Part shown: positions 41,799-50,155 of the stretch, piece by piece | Layout of the letters: every line of letters begins with the position of its first letter | How positions within the stretch are numbered: position 1 is the stretch's first letter | Origin: Rhodospirillaceae bacterium | Lineage (GTDB): Bacteria > Pseudomonadota > Alphaproteobacteria > Bin65 | Direction: 5' to 3' | Assembly (NCBI GenBank): GCA_011523655.1 | Contig: WTGH01000027.1 | Coordinates: 24,599-88,598 of the forward strand | DNA: 64,000 nt | Program-made: the position numbers and the translations under genes | The notes under the pieces: generated by a model | The model's input: only the letters and a program-made list of their open reading frames with translations | The model's database searches: none | What the model was told of the DNA's origin: nothing

Positions 41799-42871
41799 TG
41801 CGCTGGCCGTGGCAAGCGAAGGCGGCGGCACCGGAGAGGCGCGCCGGGCTGGCCTACACCGACGCCGTAACCGCGGCCTTCGAGACGGCCGCCGGCGGCA
41901 CGTCCGCCATCGGGCAGACGGCCGCGCTTGAAGCCGCGGCCGGGACCTACGCCCGCGGCTTCGCGGCGGCGCGGGTCCAAGACGCCCCGCCGGACGTGCT
42001 GGAAGCCGTGACGCCGGACGTGCTGGCGGAGATTGGGCGCGACCTGATCCGGCGCGGCGAGTCGGTTCACTTGATCGAATACGGGCGCGCCGGCCTGCGG
42101 CTGCATCGGGCCGGGTCCTGGGACTGGCGCGGCGGCTGGCGGCGCGCGGATTGGACCGTCCGGCTGTCCGTGTTCGGGCCTTCGGAGCAACTGACGCGGA
42201 TCGTGCCGTTCGACGCGGTGCTGCATTGCCGCTTCGCGACGGACCCGGCGCGGCCGTGGCACGGTATCGGGCCGGTCGCCTGGGCTTCGTTGTCGGGGAC
42301 CCTTCATAGCGGGGCCGTGGCGGCGCTGTCGCGCGATATGAGCGCCGCCAGCGGCTATGTGTTGCCCATGCCGCCCGAAGAGGCGGACGACGACGACGCG
42401 GGCTCCCTGGGCGGCTTGAAGGCCGTTCTGGCGGCCCTGAAGGGCAAGACCGCTTTCGTGGAGTCGACCCGCGGCGCGTTCGGCGGCGACGTGCGCGACG
42501 CGCCGGCGCAGGATTGGGCGCAGAAACGCATCGGCCCGGAGCCGGATGAAACCCTGGCCGGGCTGCACAACGTGACGGCCGCCGCGGTCCTGTCCGCCTG
42601 CGGAGTCGATCCGGTCCTGGTCGGGTTGACGAAGGGCGATGGCACGCTGGCGCGCGAGGCGTTCCGGCGCTTCGACCGGCTGTCCCTGCAACCGCTGGCG
42701 CGGACGGTCGAGGGGGAGCTCCGGTCGAAACTGGACGCGCCGGACCTGGCGCTGAATTTCGACTCGCTCCGGGCTTCGGATTTCGCCGGCGTCGCGCGGG
42801 CCTACAAGTCGTTGGTCGAGGCCGGCCTGACACCGGACGCCGCGGCCGGGCAACTGGACATGGAGACCTGA
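41798..42871 (+). CDS. Phage portal protein, HK97 family
   Basis: A 357-residue portal subunit, the dodecameric vertex through which TerL pumps DNA. It shows the family stem and wing segments: IGRDLIRRGESVHLIEYG, HGIGPVAWA, the central helix LSGTLHSGAVAALSRDMSA, and the closing LQPLARTVEGELRSKL. It is a little shorter than typical portals. Its location after the capsid gene reverses the normal portal-protease-capsid order. Confidence 0.82.
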   Translation: MRWPWQAKAAAPERRAGLAYTDAVTAAFETAAGGTSAIGQTAALEAAAGTYARGFAAARVQDAPPDVLEAVTPDVLAEIGRDLIRRGESVHLIEYGRAGLRLHRAGSWDWRGGWRRADWTVRLSVFGPSEQLTRIVPFDAVLHCRFATDPARPWHGIGPVAWASLSGTLHSGAVAALSRDMSAASGYVLPMPPEEADDDDAGSLGGLKAVLAALKGKTAFVESTRGAFGGDVRDAPAQDWAQKRIGPEPDETLAGLHNVTAAAVLSACGVDPVLVGLTKGDGTLAREAFRRFDRLSLQPLARTVEGELRSKLDAPDLALNFDSLRASDFAGVARAYKSLVEAGLTPDAAAGQLDMET

Positions 42872-42872
42872 C

Positions 42873-43103
42873 ATGCAGGACCCGACACCGCACGCCGCGC
42901 CCCGCAATCATGCCGCCCTGCCGGACGAGGCCGGCGCGATGCTGGACGATCTTCGGGCGATCTACGCCGAAGCCGGCATTGGCGACGATCCGGCCGCGAT
43001 CATGGCGCACGCCGTCAAGCTGCTATGGCTAGTCACGCATGGGCTGGCGACCGTCGAACTGGACGAGGACGCCGAGCCGCCAGCCGTCGCGCCGGTCCAT
43101 TGA
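42873..43103 (+). CDS. Small hypothetical protein
   Basis: A 76-residue acidic helical protein one base after the portal gene (ILLWLVTHGLATVELDED-like C-terminal part). No family is recognised. It overlaps the next gene by one base pair triplet (TGATG). Confidence 0.4.
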   Translation: MQDPTPHAAPRNHAALPDEAGAMLDDLRAIYAEAGIGDDPAAIMAHAVKLLWLVTHGLATVELDEDAEPPAVAPVH

Positions 43104-43291
43104 TGGGGCAGGTCGCCGGCGAGAAGCCGGGGCAGAGAGGAGCCGTCTACGAAGGCAAGATGCCCCTGCCATACAGCGACCCGCCGCTAAAGGACCGCCC
43201 GAAACGGCCTTGTTCCAAGTGCGGCCGGAAATTCCAGCCTACGGCCAAACGGCGGATGCTCTGCGAGCACTGCTACAGGGCGGCCGATTGA
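43103..43291 (+). CDS. Small zinc-ribbon protein
   Basis: A 62-residue protein ending in a treble-clef-like ribbon, CSKCGRKFQPTAKRRMLCEHC. ATG at 43103 overlaps the previous stop. Likely a DNA- or RNA-binding accessory factor; the role in the element is unknown. Confidence 0.5.
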   Translation: MGQVAGEKPGQRGAVYEGKMPLPYSDPPLKDRPKRPCSKCGRKFQPTAKRRMLCEHCYRAAD

Positions 43292-43410
43292 GAGGGCTCA
43301 TTTGAGCCGTCTCGCGGGGGAGAGTCGAGTTGACGGAAACACTTGTGATTAAAAATAATCTCGCCGCGGGTTCGCTTGGCTGCCGTGTGGAAGACGATGG
43401 CCGAACGCTG

Positions 43411-43758
43411 TTATTCGTCATCTTCGATACTGACGATGTTGCCACCGTCGAACGGGGCGACCTCGCCATCGTAGATGGAGATTTCAGGTGCCCTGTTTCC
43501 AATGACTAGCGCAACCTCGCGGTTTACCGAGATGGTCGCTTCGATGGTGCCATACGGACCGTAGTCGATAATCAACAAATTCGGCTCCGGCTTTTCGGAA
43601 CGGAACACGATCCTGCTGCCGGGTTTCACGGACGGAATTTCCAATCGTCTGGGCGTCACGGGCTGGCTCCTTTCCGGGGCTGCCGATGCGGGCTGCGGCC
43701 GAGCCTTGAGACGGGCCATCTGTCCCGTCTGCGAAGCCGAGTCACCGCGCAAGGGCAA
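43411..43758 (-). CDS. Hypothetical protein on the opposite strand near the right end
   Basis: This is the only minus-strand gene of the element. Up to 115 residues, or 101 from the internal ATG at 43716, which avoids an arm-type repeat. The C-terminal part is beta-rich (GSRIVFRSEKPEPNLLIIDYGPYGTIEATISVN). No family is recognised. In satellites this place often holds accessory cargo; that is only a hint here. Confidence 0.45.
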   Translation of the reverse strand: MPLRGDSASQTGQMARLKARPQPASAAPERSQPVTPRRLEIPSVKPGSRIVFRSEKPEPNLLIIDYGPYGTIEATISVNREVALVIGNRAPEISIYDGEVAPFDGGNIVSIEDDE

Positions 43759-43785
43759 AGATTGGTGACTCAGTGGTGACTCAAG
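43739..43785. repeat. Right arm-type repeats (GGTGACTC)
   Basis: The 22-base tandem pair of GGTGACTCA at 43764-43785 matches 34289-34310 at 21 of 22 positions, same orientation. A third copy in reverse, GAGTCACC, lies at 43739-43746. Together with the left pair, these are probably integrase arm sites. Confidence 0.6.
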
Positions 43786-43850
43786 CCGAAACGGGTGATG
43801 CGCTCGGTTCGGCGCTTTTCCTCTAACTATCTCTTAATATGTGATTTTTT

Positions 43851-43897
43851 TGGTACGCCCAGCTGGATTCGAACCAGCGACCTACTGATTAAAAGTC
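43851..43897. repeat. tRNA-proximal attachment site
   Basis: The right 47-base copy of the direct repeat. It is the 3' part of the intact tRNA-Lys gene, so integration leaves the tRNA functional. Confidence 0.93.
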
Positions 43898-43926
43898 AGT
43901 TGCTCTACCAACTGAGCTATGGGCGC
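43851..43926 (-). tRNA. tRNA-Lys (UUU)
   Basis: A complete 76-base tRNA with encoded CCA. The acceptor stem GCGCCCA pairs with TGGGCGT (one G-U), the D-arm is GCTC...GAGC, the anticodon stem CTGA/TCAG has a loop CTTTTAA with anticodon UUU, and the T-arm loop is TTCGAAT. It is the integration target of the element. Confidence 0.97.
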
Positions 43927-44045
43927 CCATGGTGGCGGGGCGGCCCGTTGCAATGGCCCCGCTTCGGCGCGGCGGAAGATAGGGATGGGCCGGTGGGGCG
44001 TCAAGCGAACCCGGCTCCGGCGGGGCGCCGTTGCAGCGGCGCTAT

Positions 44046-44209
44046 ACCTCCCCTTCTTCAGAAGGGGAGGTCGGCGTGGGCAGCCCGCCGGGAGGGGTTG
44101 GCGCGGCGCCAGCCGCGCACCGCCGCAAGGCGGTTCTTTCGGCAACGGGGAATACCCCCATCGACCCCGGATAAATCCGGGGCCACTTCCCCCGCTGAAG
44201 CGGGGGAAG
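44046..44209. repeat. Cluster of three palindromes (REP-like) in a 406-base intergenic region
   Basis: Between tRNA-Lys and the acyl-CoA synthetase (43927-44332) lie three short perfect hairpins: a 12-bp stem with TC loop (44046-44071), an 8-bp stem CCCCGGAT / ATCCGGGG (44165-44182) and an 11-bp stem with GA loop (44186-44209). No gene is supported. Such palindromes are probably dispersed intergenic repeats; they may also act as terminators. Confidence 0.55.
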
Positions 44210-44332
44210 GAAGGGCGCGGTGCGATCCGCGCGCACCGCCCGGCGCCATCGCGGCTTGACTTCGCTGCTTGACTCCGGGGCGGCGGCGGGCCACCAGATT
44301 CCCGCCCGTCCGACCGATCCTCCGGAGCCGCC

Positions 44333-45991
44333 ATGACCGGCTATATCGACCTGCCCGATTATGCGACCGCGCTGGCCGAAGGCGTCCGCCTGCCGGCGCC
44401 GGAGTTCTACAATTTCGGCTTCGACCTGATCGACCGCCGGGCCGCGGAGCGGGACAAGACGGCCTTCGTCTACGCCGACGCCAACACCGGCGCGCAGGAA
44501 ACCTGGCGCTTTACCGACCTCTCGGCGGCGTCCAACCGCTTCGCCAACATGCTGCGCGGCCTCGGCGCGGCCAAAGGCGATTTCGCCTTCATGATGATCC
44601 CGCGCATCCCGGCCTGGTACGAGGCCATGATCGGCTGCATCAAGCTGGGCGTAATCGCCATGCCGGGCACCAACCTGCTGCAGCCGAAGGACATCGAATA
44701 CCGGATCAACAAGAGCCGCGCGCGCTTCGCCATCGTCACCGACGACCATATCGCGAAGATCGAGGCGGTGCGCGGCAAGTGCCCGACGCTCGAACAGGTG
44801 ATCGTGATCGGCGCCCCGCACCGCGACCCGCAAAGAGATTGGGTCCATTGCGAGGCCGCCTGCGCGGCGGCGAGCGACAAGCTGGACCGCGCCGACGTCG
44901 CGCCGACGCGCCTCGACGAGACCATGCTGGCCTATTTCACCTCCGGCACCACGGCTTTCCCGAAGCTGGTGCCGCGCAGCCACGAATACGCCATCGCCCA
45001 CACGCTGACCGCCCGCTACTGGCACGACCTGCACGAGGACGACCTGCACTGGACGATGAGCGACACCGGCTGGGCCAAGGCGGCCTGGGGCAAGCTGTTC
45101 GGCCAGTGGCAGATCGGCGCGGCCGTGATGCTCTACAATCCGGGCCCGGGCTTCGACGCCGACGCCCATCTGCGGCTGTTCGCCGAGCACGGCATCACGA
45201 CGCTGTGCGCGCCGCCGACCGTGTTCCGCGCCTTCATGCAGATCGACCTGTCGGCCTACGACCTATCGTCGATCCGCCACACGGTAAGCGCCGGCGAGCC
45301 GCTCAACCCCGAGGCGCTGCGCGCCTGGAAGGACGCTACCGGCACAATTCCCCACGACGGCTACGGCCAGACCGAGACCGTCAACCTGGCCGCCAACGTG
45401 CCCGGTCTTAAGGTGCGGCCGGGCTCCATGGGCAAGCCGGTGCCGGGGATGGACGTCGATATCGTCGACGATAGCGGCAACCGGCTGCCGGACGACGAAG
45501 TCGGCCACATCGCCGTGCGGACCGGCGGCGACACCTGGCCGCCCGGACTGTTCCACGGCTACTACGAGGACGACGCGGCCAACGCCAAATGCTTCCGCCA
45601 CGGCTGGTACTACACCGGCGACACGGCGACCCGGGACGCCGACGGCTATATCTGGTTCGTCGGCCGGGCCGACGACCTGATCTCCTCGGCCGGCTACCGG
45701 ATCAGCCCGTTCGAGGTCGAAAGCGCGCTGATCGAGCACGAAGCGGTCGCCGAATCCGCGGTCGTCGGCAAGCGGGACGACCTGCGCGGCGAGATCGTCA
45801 AGGCCTATGTCGTGCTGGCCGGGGGCTTCGAGGCCGGCGAGGCGATGGCCAAGAGCCTGCAGGATTTCGTCAAGGCGACGACCGCGCCCTACAAATATCC
45901 GCGCGAGATCGCCTTCGTCGAGGAGCTGCCGAAGACCATCTCCGGCAAGATCCGCCGCGTCGAGCTGCGCGAGCGGGCGAATGCGGAGTAG
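44333..45991 (+). CDS. Acyl-CoA synthetase (AMP-forming), ACSM/benzoate-CoA-ligase-like
   Basis: A 552-residue adenylate-forming enzyme. Motifs are YFTSGTTAFPKLVPRSH (P-loop-like), HDGYGQTETV, YYTGDTATRDADGYIWFVGRADD and the C-terminal PKTISGKIRRVELR with the catalytic lysine. The best family match is medium-chain or aromatic acyl-CoA ligases. With a MarR regulator and the heterocycle operon downstream, it may activate a carboxylic acid from ring cleavage. Confidence 0.85.
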   Translation: MTGYIDLPDYATALAEGVRLPAPEFYNFGFDLIDRRAAERDKTAFVYADANTGAQETWRFTDLSAASNRFANMLRGLGAAKGDFAFMMIPRIPAWYEAMIGCIKLGVIAMPGTNLLQPKDIEYRINKSRARFAIVTDDHIAKIEAVRGKCPTLEQVIVIGAPHRDPQRDWVHCEAACAAASDKLDRADVAPTRLDETMLAYFTSGTTAFPKLVPRSHEYAIAHTLTARYWHDLHEDDLHWTMSDTGWAKAAWGKLFGQWQIGAAVMLYNPGPGFDADAHLRLFAEHGITTLCAPPTVFRAFMQIDLSAYDLSSIRHTVSAGEPLNPEALRAWKDATGTIPHDGYGQTETVNLAANVPGLKVRPGSMGKPVPGMDVDIVDDSGNRLPDDEVGHIAVRTGGDTWPPGLFHGYYEDDAANAKCFRHGWYYTGDTATRDADGYIWFVGRADDLISSAGYRISPFEVESALIEHEAVAESAVVGKRDDLRGEIVKAYVVLAGGFEAGEAMAKSLQDFVKATTAPYKYPREIAFVEELPKTISGKIRRVELRERANAE

Positions 45992-45997
45992 GGCGGG

Positions 45998-46420
45998 ATG
46001 AGCGCCGACGACTATCGGCTGGAGGAACAGATCGGCTTCCTGCTGCGCCGGGCGCAACAGCGGGCGACGGCGATCTTCACCACGCGCTTCGCCGGATACG
46101 GGCTGACGCCGACCCAGTTCGCCGCGCTGGCCAAGATCGCCGACGAGGGCGAAGTCTCGCAGAACCGGCTTGGCCGGCTGACCGCCATGGACCCGGCGAC
46201 CATGAAGGGGGTGATCGACCGGCTCTCGGAGCGCGGCCTGATCGCCGGCCGGGCGGACCAGAAGGACCGGCGGCGCACCCAGTGGCGCCTGACGGACCCC
46301 GGCGCGGCTTTGCTGGCGGCGGCCTACGGCGACGGCTTCGCGGTCACGGCGGAAATCATGGACCCGCTTTCGCCGCGAGAACGGGCAACGGTGTTGCGTT
46401 TGCTGGCGAAGATCGTTTGA
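45998..46420 (+). CDS. MarR-family transcriptional regulator
   Basis: A 140-residue winged-helix protein six bases after the synthetase gene. The DNA-binding part is PTQFAALAKIADEGEVSQNRLGRLTAMDPATMKGVIDRLSERGLI with the wing DQKDRRRTQWRLT. It is close to regulators of aromatic-acid degradation. The palindrome at 46460-46480 downstream may be its operator. Confidence 0.88.
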   Translation: MSADDYRLEEQIGFLLRRAQQRATAIFTTRFAGYGLTPTQFAALAKIADEGEVSQNRLGRLTAMDPATMKGVIDRLSERGLIAGRADQKDRRRTQWRLTDPGAALLAAAYGDGFAVTAEIMDPLSPRERATVLRLLAKIV

Positions 46421-46459
46421 GGCTTGCGCAGCGGCGACAGGTTCGATATGATCGGGAAA

Positions 46460-46480
46460 ATTCGTTCGTATACAAACAAT
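46460..46480. promoter_or_regulatory. Imperfect palindrome centred on GTATAC
   Basis: A 21-base imperfect palindrome centred on GTATAC, identical to its reverse complement at 16 positions. It lies between the MarR gene and the first gene of the molybdenum-hydroxylase operon (start 46527). Both MarR- and GntR-type regulators use such sites. Confidence 0.45.
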
Positions 46481-46526
46481 TTCAGCGGCCGGTAAGAGCG
46501 GCGGATTCGAGCGGACGGGAACAGGG

Positions 46527-47381
46527 ATGTCGGTGTATCTGCGGCCGGACAATCTGGACGACGCGCTGGACGCGTTGCAGCGCGCGCCGCTGACCGTGCT
46601 CGCCGGCGGCACCGACTATTATCCCGGCCGGGTCGGCCGGCCGCTCGACGACGACCTGCTCGACCTGACCGGCATCGCCGCCCTGCGCGGCATCGCCGAC
46701 GAGGGCGAGCGGTGGCGCATCGGCGCGCTCACGACCTGGACGGACCTGATCCGGGCCGGTCTGCCGGCCTGTTTCGACGGCCTCAAGGACGCGGCGCGCG
46801 AGGTCGGCGGCGTCCAGATCCAGAATGCGGGAACGATCGCCGGCAACCTGTGCAACGCCTCGCCGGCGGCCGACGGCGCGCCCAACCTTGCGGCACTGGA
46901 GGCCGAGGTCGAACTCTCGGCCGCCGCCGGCGTGCGGCGCCTGCCGGTAACGGAATTCCTGACCGGCAACCGGACGACGGCGCTGGGGCCGGGCGAAATC
47001 GTCACCGCGGTGCTCGTGCCCAGGCTGCCCGACAATGCTGCCAGCGCCTTCCTGAAGCTCGGCGCGCGGCGCTATCTTGTCATTTCCATCGTGATGATCG
47101 GCATCGTCCTGGTGCCGGACGGCGATACGGTCGGCGACGCCCGAATTGCGGTCGGCGCCTGTTCCCCGGTAACGCGGCGGCTCCCGGCGCTGGAGGAAGC
47201 CCTGAACGGCCGCCCGCTCGACGGCCGGCTGGGCGAAGCGGCGACCGGCGAAGCAGTCCAAGCCGTCCTGTCGCCGATCGACGACGTGCGCGGCTCGGCC
47301 GGATACCGGCTCGACGCCACCGTCACCATGCTGCGCCGCGGCCTGTCGGACATGGGCCGGCGGATGGGAGAAGCGGCATGA
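46527..47381 (+). CDS. Molybdenum hydroxylase FAD subunit (CoxM/XdhB-like)
   Basis: A 284-residue FAD-binding subunit of the xanthine-dehydrogenase family. The first FAD motif is AGGTDYYP and the second is the QIQNAGTIAGNLCNASPAAD stretch. It conveys electrons from the FeS clusters of the partner subunit to an acceptor. It overlaps the next gene by four bases. As the first gene after a putative operator, it begins the catabolic operon. Confidence 0.88.
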   Translation: MSVYLRPDNLDDALDALQRAPLTVLAGGTDYYPGRVGRPLDDDLLDLTGIAALRGIADEGERWRIGALTTWTDLIRAGLPACFDGLKDAAREVGGVQIQNAGTIAGNLCNASPAADGAPNLAALEAEVELSAAAGVRRLPVTEFLTGNRTTALGPGEIVTAVLVPRLPDNAASAFLKLGARRYLVISIVMIGIVLVPDGDTVGDARIAVGACSPVTRRLPALEEALNGRPLDGRLGEAATGEAVQAVLSPIDDVRGSAGYRLDATVTMLRRGLSDMGRRMGEAA

Positions 47382-50155
47382 ACATTGCTGCGGCCTCGAC
47401 GACGCTGACCGTCAACGGCGAAGAGACGGCGCTGCGCAGCCCGCCGGCGAACCGGCTCGCGGATGCCCTGCGCGGCGAACTCGGCCTGACCGGCACCAAG
47501 GTCGGCTGCGACGCAGGCGACTGCGGCGCCTGCACCGTGCTGCTGGACGGCGAGCAGGTCTGTTCCTGCATGGTGGCGGTCGCCCAGGCCGCCGGGCGCG
47601 ACGTGACGACCGTCGAGGGGCTGGCGCGGGACGGCGCGCTGTCCGATCTCCAGGCGGCCTTTCTGCGCCACGGCGCGGCCCAGTGCGGCATCTGCACGCC
47701 GGGCATGCTGATGGCGGCGCGCGACCTGCTCGACCGCAACCCGTCGCCGAGCGAACAGGAGGCGGCCGATGCGCTCGGCGGCGTGCTGTGCCGCTGCACC
47801 GGCTATCGCAAGATCGTCGAGGCCGTCCTGGACGTTGCCGGATCGCAGGACTGCGCCCCGCCCGAAATCGTATCCGGGACCGGCCCCGATTACGACAGGG
47901 CGGTCGGCGCCCGGATCGCGCGGCTGGACGGCGTGCAAAAGCTCACCGGCGACGAGGTATTCGGCGCGGATTTCGCACCGCCGGATGCGCTCACCCTGCG
48001 CGTCCTGCGTTCGCCGATCGCACGCGGCCGGTTCGAGATCGGCGATCTGGAGGCTTTCCGGCAGGCCCGGCCCGGCATCGCCGCCGTCCTGACTGCCGCC
48101 GCCATCCCCGGCAGCAACGCCTTCGGGGTCTACCCGGTGGGCAAGGACCAGCCCGTGCTGGCCGACGGGATCGTGCGCTACCGGGGCGAGGCCGTGCTCG
48201 CGGTCGTAGGCAACGCCGGCGCCGTCGCCGCCCTGCGCGACGAGGATATGCCGGTCGTCTGGCGCGAAGAAGCGCCGGTTACCGGGATCGATGCCGCGCG
48301 CGAAGCCGACGCGGCGCTGGTCCAGGGGCATCGGGACAGCAACGTCCTGGCGCGCGGCCGGGTCGTCAAGGGCGATGTCGAACGCGGGTTCGCCGAGGCG
48401 GATTGCATCGCCGAGGGCACCTGGCGGACCAGCTTCGTCGAACACGCCTATATCGAGCCGGAGGCCGGCTGGGCGCGCCGCATCGGCGACCGGCTCGAAA
48501 TCCACGTCTCGACCCAGTCGCCCTACATGGACAGGGACGAGACCGCGCTCATTCTCGGCATCGGCGAGGAGCAGGTACGGATCGTCCCGACCGCCTGCGG
48601 CGGCGGCTTCGGCGGCAAGCTCGACATTTCCGTCCAGCCGCTGATCGCGCTCGCCGCCTGGACGCTGGGCGTGCCCGTGCGCTGCACCTACACGCGGCCG
48701 GAGAGCATGGCGTCGTCGACCAAGCGCCATCCGGCGGCGATCCGGGTGCGCGCCGGCTGCACGGCGGACGGAACGCTGACGGCCTTCGAGTTCCACGGCG
48801 ATTTCGATACCGGGGCCTACGCCTCCTGGGGCCCGACGGTCGCCGACCGGGTGCCGGTCCATGCGGCCGGGCCCTATGTCATTCCCCATGTGAAGAACAC
48901 AAGCTGCGCCTGGCTGACCAACGCGCCGCCGTCGGGCGCCTTCCGCGGCTTCGGCGTGCCCCAGTCGGCGATCGCCAATGAGGCCCTGCTCGACGACCTC
49001 GCCGCGCAGTGCGGCCTCGATCCGCTGGCCTTCCGGTTGAAGAACGCGATCCGCAAGGGCGACGAAACCTCCTCCGGCCAGGTGCTGGAGCACAGCGCCG
49101 GTCTCGCGGCCTGTTTCGAGGCGTTGCAGGCGGATTGGGACCGGGAGCGGGCGGAAGCGGACCGGATCAACCAGGCCGGCGGGCCGCTGCGCCGGGGCGT
49201 CGGCATCGCCGGCATGTGGTACGGCTGCGGCAACACCTCCATGTCCAACCCCTCGACCATGAAGCTTGGCATTTCCGCCGAGGGCCGGGTGACGCTCTAC
49301 AACGGCGCGATGGACATGGGGCAGGGGCCGAACACGATCATGCCCCAGATCGCCGCCGACGCGCTCGGCGTGCCGGTCGACCGGATCGCCAACGTCGCCG
49401 GCGACACCGACCGGACGGCGGATGCCGGCAAATCCTCGGCGTCGCGCCAGACCTTCGTGTCCGGCCGCGCGACCCAGATCGCTGGCGAAACCCTGCGGGC
49501 GAACATCCTGCGCCTGGCCAATGTCGGCCCGGCGGCGGCAATCGAGATCGGCGACGGCCGGATCGTGCTGCGCGACGGCGACGCCGAGCGGACCCTCGAC
49601 CTCCGGGCGATGGCGCGCGACGCGGAAGGAGACGTGCTCGCCGCCGACGGCACCTTCGATCCGCCGACGAAGCCGCTCGACGCGAACGGGCAGGGCGTGC
49701 CCTACGCGACCTACGGCTTCGGCGCGCATCTTGCCGTCATCGACATCGACGTCGAGCTCGGCACCATCAAGGTCCGGCGCATTGTGGCGGCCCACGATGT
49801 CGGCCGTGCGATCAACCCGACATTGCTGGAAGGGCAGATCCACGGCGGCGTCGCCCAGGGTCTCGGCCTCGCCCTGATGGAAGAGTTTGTCCCGGGCCGG
49901 ACGGAAAACCTGCACGACTACCTGATCCCGACCTTCGGCGACGTGCCGCCGATCGATACGATCCTGATCGAGGATCCGGAGCCGCTCGGCCCCTATGGCG
50001 CCAAAGGGATCGGCGAGCAGGCGCTGATCCCGACCGCGCCGGCGATCTTCAACGCGGTCCACCATGCGACCGGCGTCCGGCTGCGTCACGCGCCGGCGCT
50101 GCCGCACCGGGTCCGCGAAGCCCTGCTTGCCGCGCGGGAGGCCGGCCATGCCTGA
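47378..50155 (+). CDS. Fused 2Fe-2S and molybdopterin subunit of a heterocycle hydroxylase
   Basis: A 925-residue fusion. Residues 1-165 hold two [2Fe-2S] domains (GCDAGDCGACTVLLDG and CGICTPGM...CRCTGYRK). From about 180 onward is the Mo-cofactor domain with ACGGGFGGKLD, APPSGAFRGFG and GAKGIGEQA, whose Glu is the catalytic base. These subunits are usually separate. Such enzymes hydroxylate N-heterocycles such as nicotinate with water as oxygen source. The downstream reductase and enamidase suggest nicotinate or a related substrate. Confidence 0.85.
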   Translation: MNIAAASTTLTVNGEETALRSPPANRLADALRGELGLTGTKVGCDAGDCGACTVLLDGEQVCSCMVAVAQAAGRDVTTVEGLARDGALSDLQAAFLRHGAAQCGICTPGMLMAARDLLDRNPSPSEQEAADALGGVLCRCTGYRKIVEAVLDVAGSQDCAPPEIVSGTGPDYDRAVGARIARLDGVQKLTGDEVFGADFAPPDALTLRVLRSPIARGRFEIGDLEAFRQARPGIAAVLTAAAIPGSNAFGVYPVGKDQPVLADGIVRYRGEAVLAVVGNAGAVAALRDEDMPVVWREEAPVTGIDAAREADAALVQGHRDSNVLARGRVVKGDVERGFAEADCIAEGTWRTSFVEHAYIEPEAGWARRIGDRLEIHVSTQSPYMDRDETALILGIGEEQVRIVPTACGGGFGGKLDISVQPLIALAAWTLGVPVRCTYTRPESMASSTKRHPAAIRVRAGCTADGTLTAFEFHGDFDTGAYASWGPTVADRVPVHAAGPYVIPHVKNTSCAWLTNAPPSGAFRGFGVPQSAIANEALLDDLAAQCGLDPLAFRLKNAIRKGDETSSGQVLEHSAGLAACFEALQADWDRERAEADRINQAGGPLRRGVGIAGMWYGCGNTSMSNPSTMKLGISAEGRVTLYNGAMDMGQGPNTIMPQIAADALGVPVDRIANVAGDTDRTADAGKSSASRQTFVSGRATQIAGETLRANILRLANVGPAAAIEIGDGRIVLRDGDAERTLDLRAMARDAEGDVLAADGTFDPPTKPLDANGQGVPYATYGFGAHLAVIDIDVELGTIKVRRIVAAHDVGRAINPTLLEGQIHGGVAQGLGLALMEEFVPGRTENLHDYLIPTFGDVPPIDTILIEDPEPLGPYGAKGIGEQALIPTAPAIFNAVHHATGVRLRHAPALPHRVREALLAAREAGHA

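Larger units (their letters stand above)
34112..43897. mobile_element. Integrated 9.8-kb phage satellite-like element (int, capsid and packaging genes, no tail)
   Basis: The element is bounded by 47-bp perfect direct repeats of the 3' part of tRNA-Lys. The right copy belongs to the intact tRNA gene. In order it encodes an integrase, an AlpA-like HTH, an HTH/PriCT-like protein, a zinc-ribbon protein, TerL, HNH nuclease, major capsid protein, a small protein, a double-domain prohead protease, a connector, portal and small proteins. No tail, lysis, repressor or obvious TerS is present. This matches the logic of capsid-forming phage-inducible islands that package in their own heads and borrow tails. 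Degenerate prophage is the main alternative. Confidence 0.8.

Noticed and set aside
36703..42871. Gene transfer agent cluster
   Set aside because: GTA clusters lack integrase and attachment repeats and carry tail genes; this element has the reverse.
34112..43897. Complete prophage
   Set aside because: Under 10 kb, with no tail, tape measure, baseplate, holin, lysin or repressor genes; cannot form a full virion alone.
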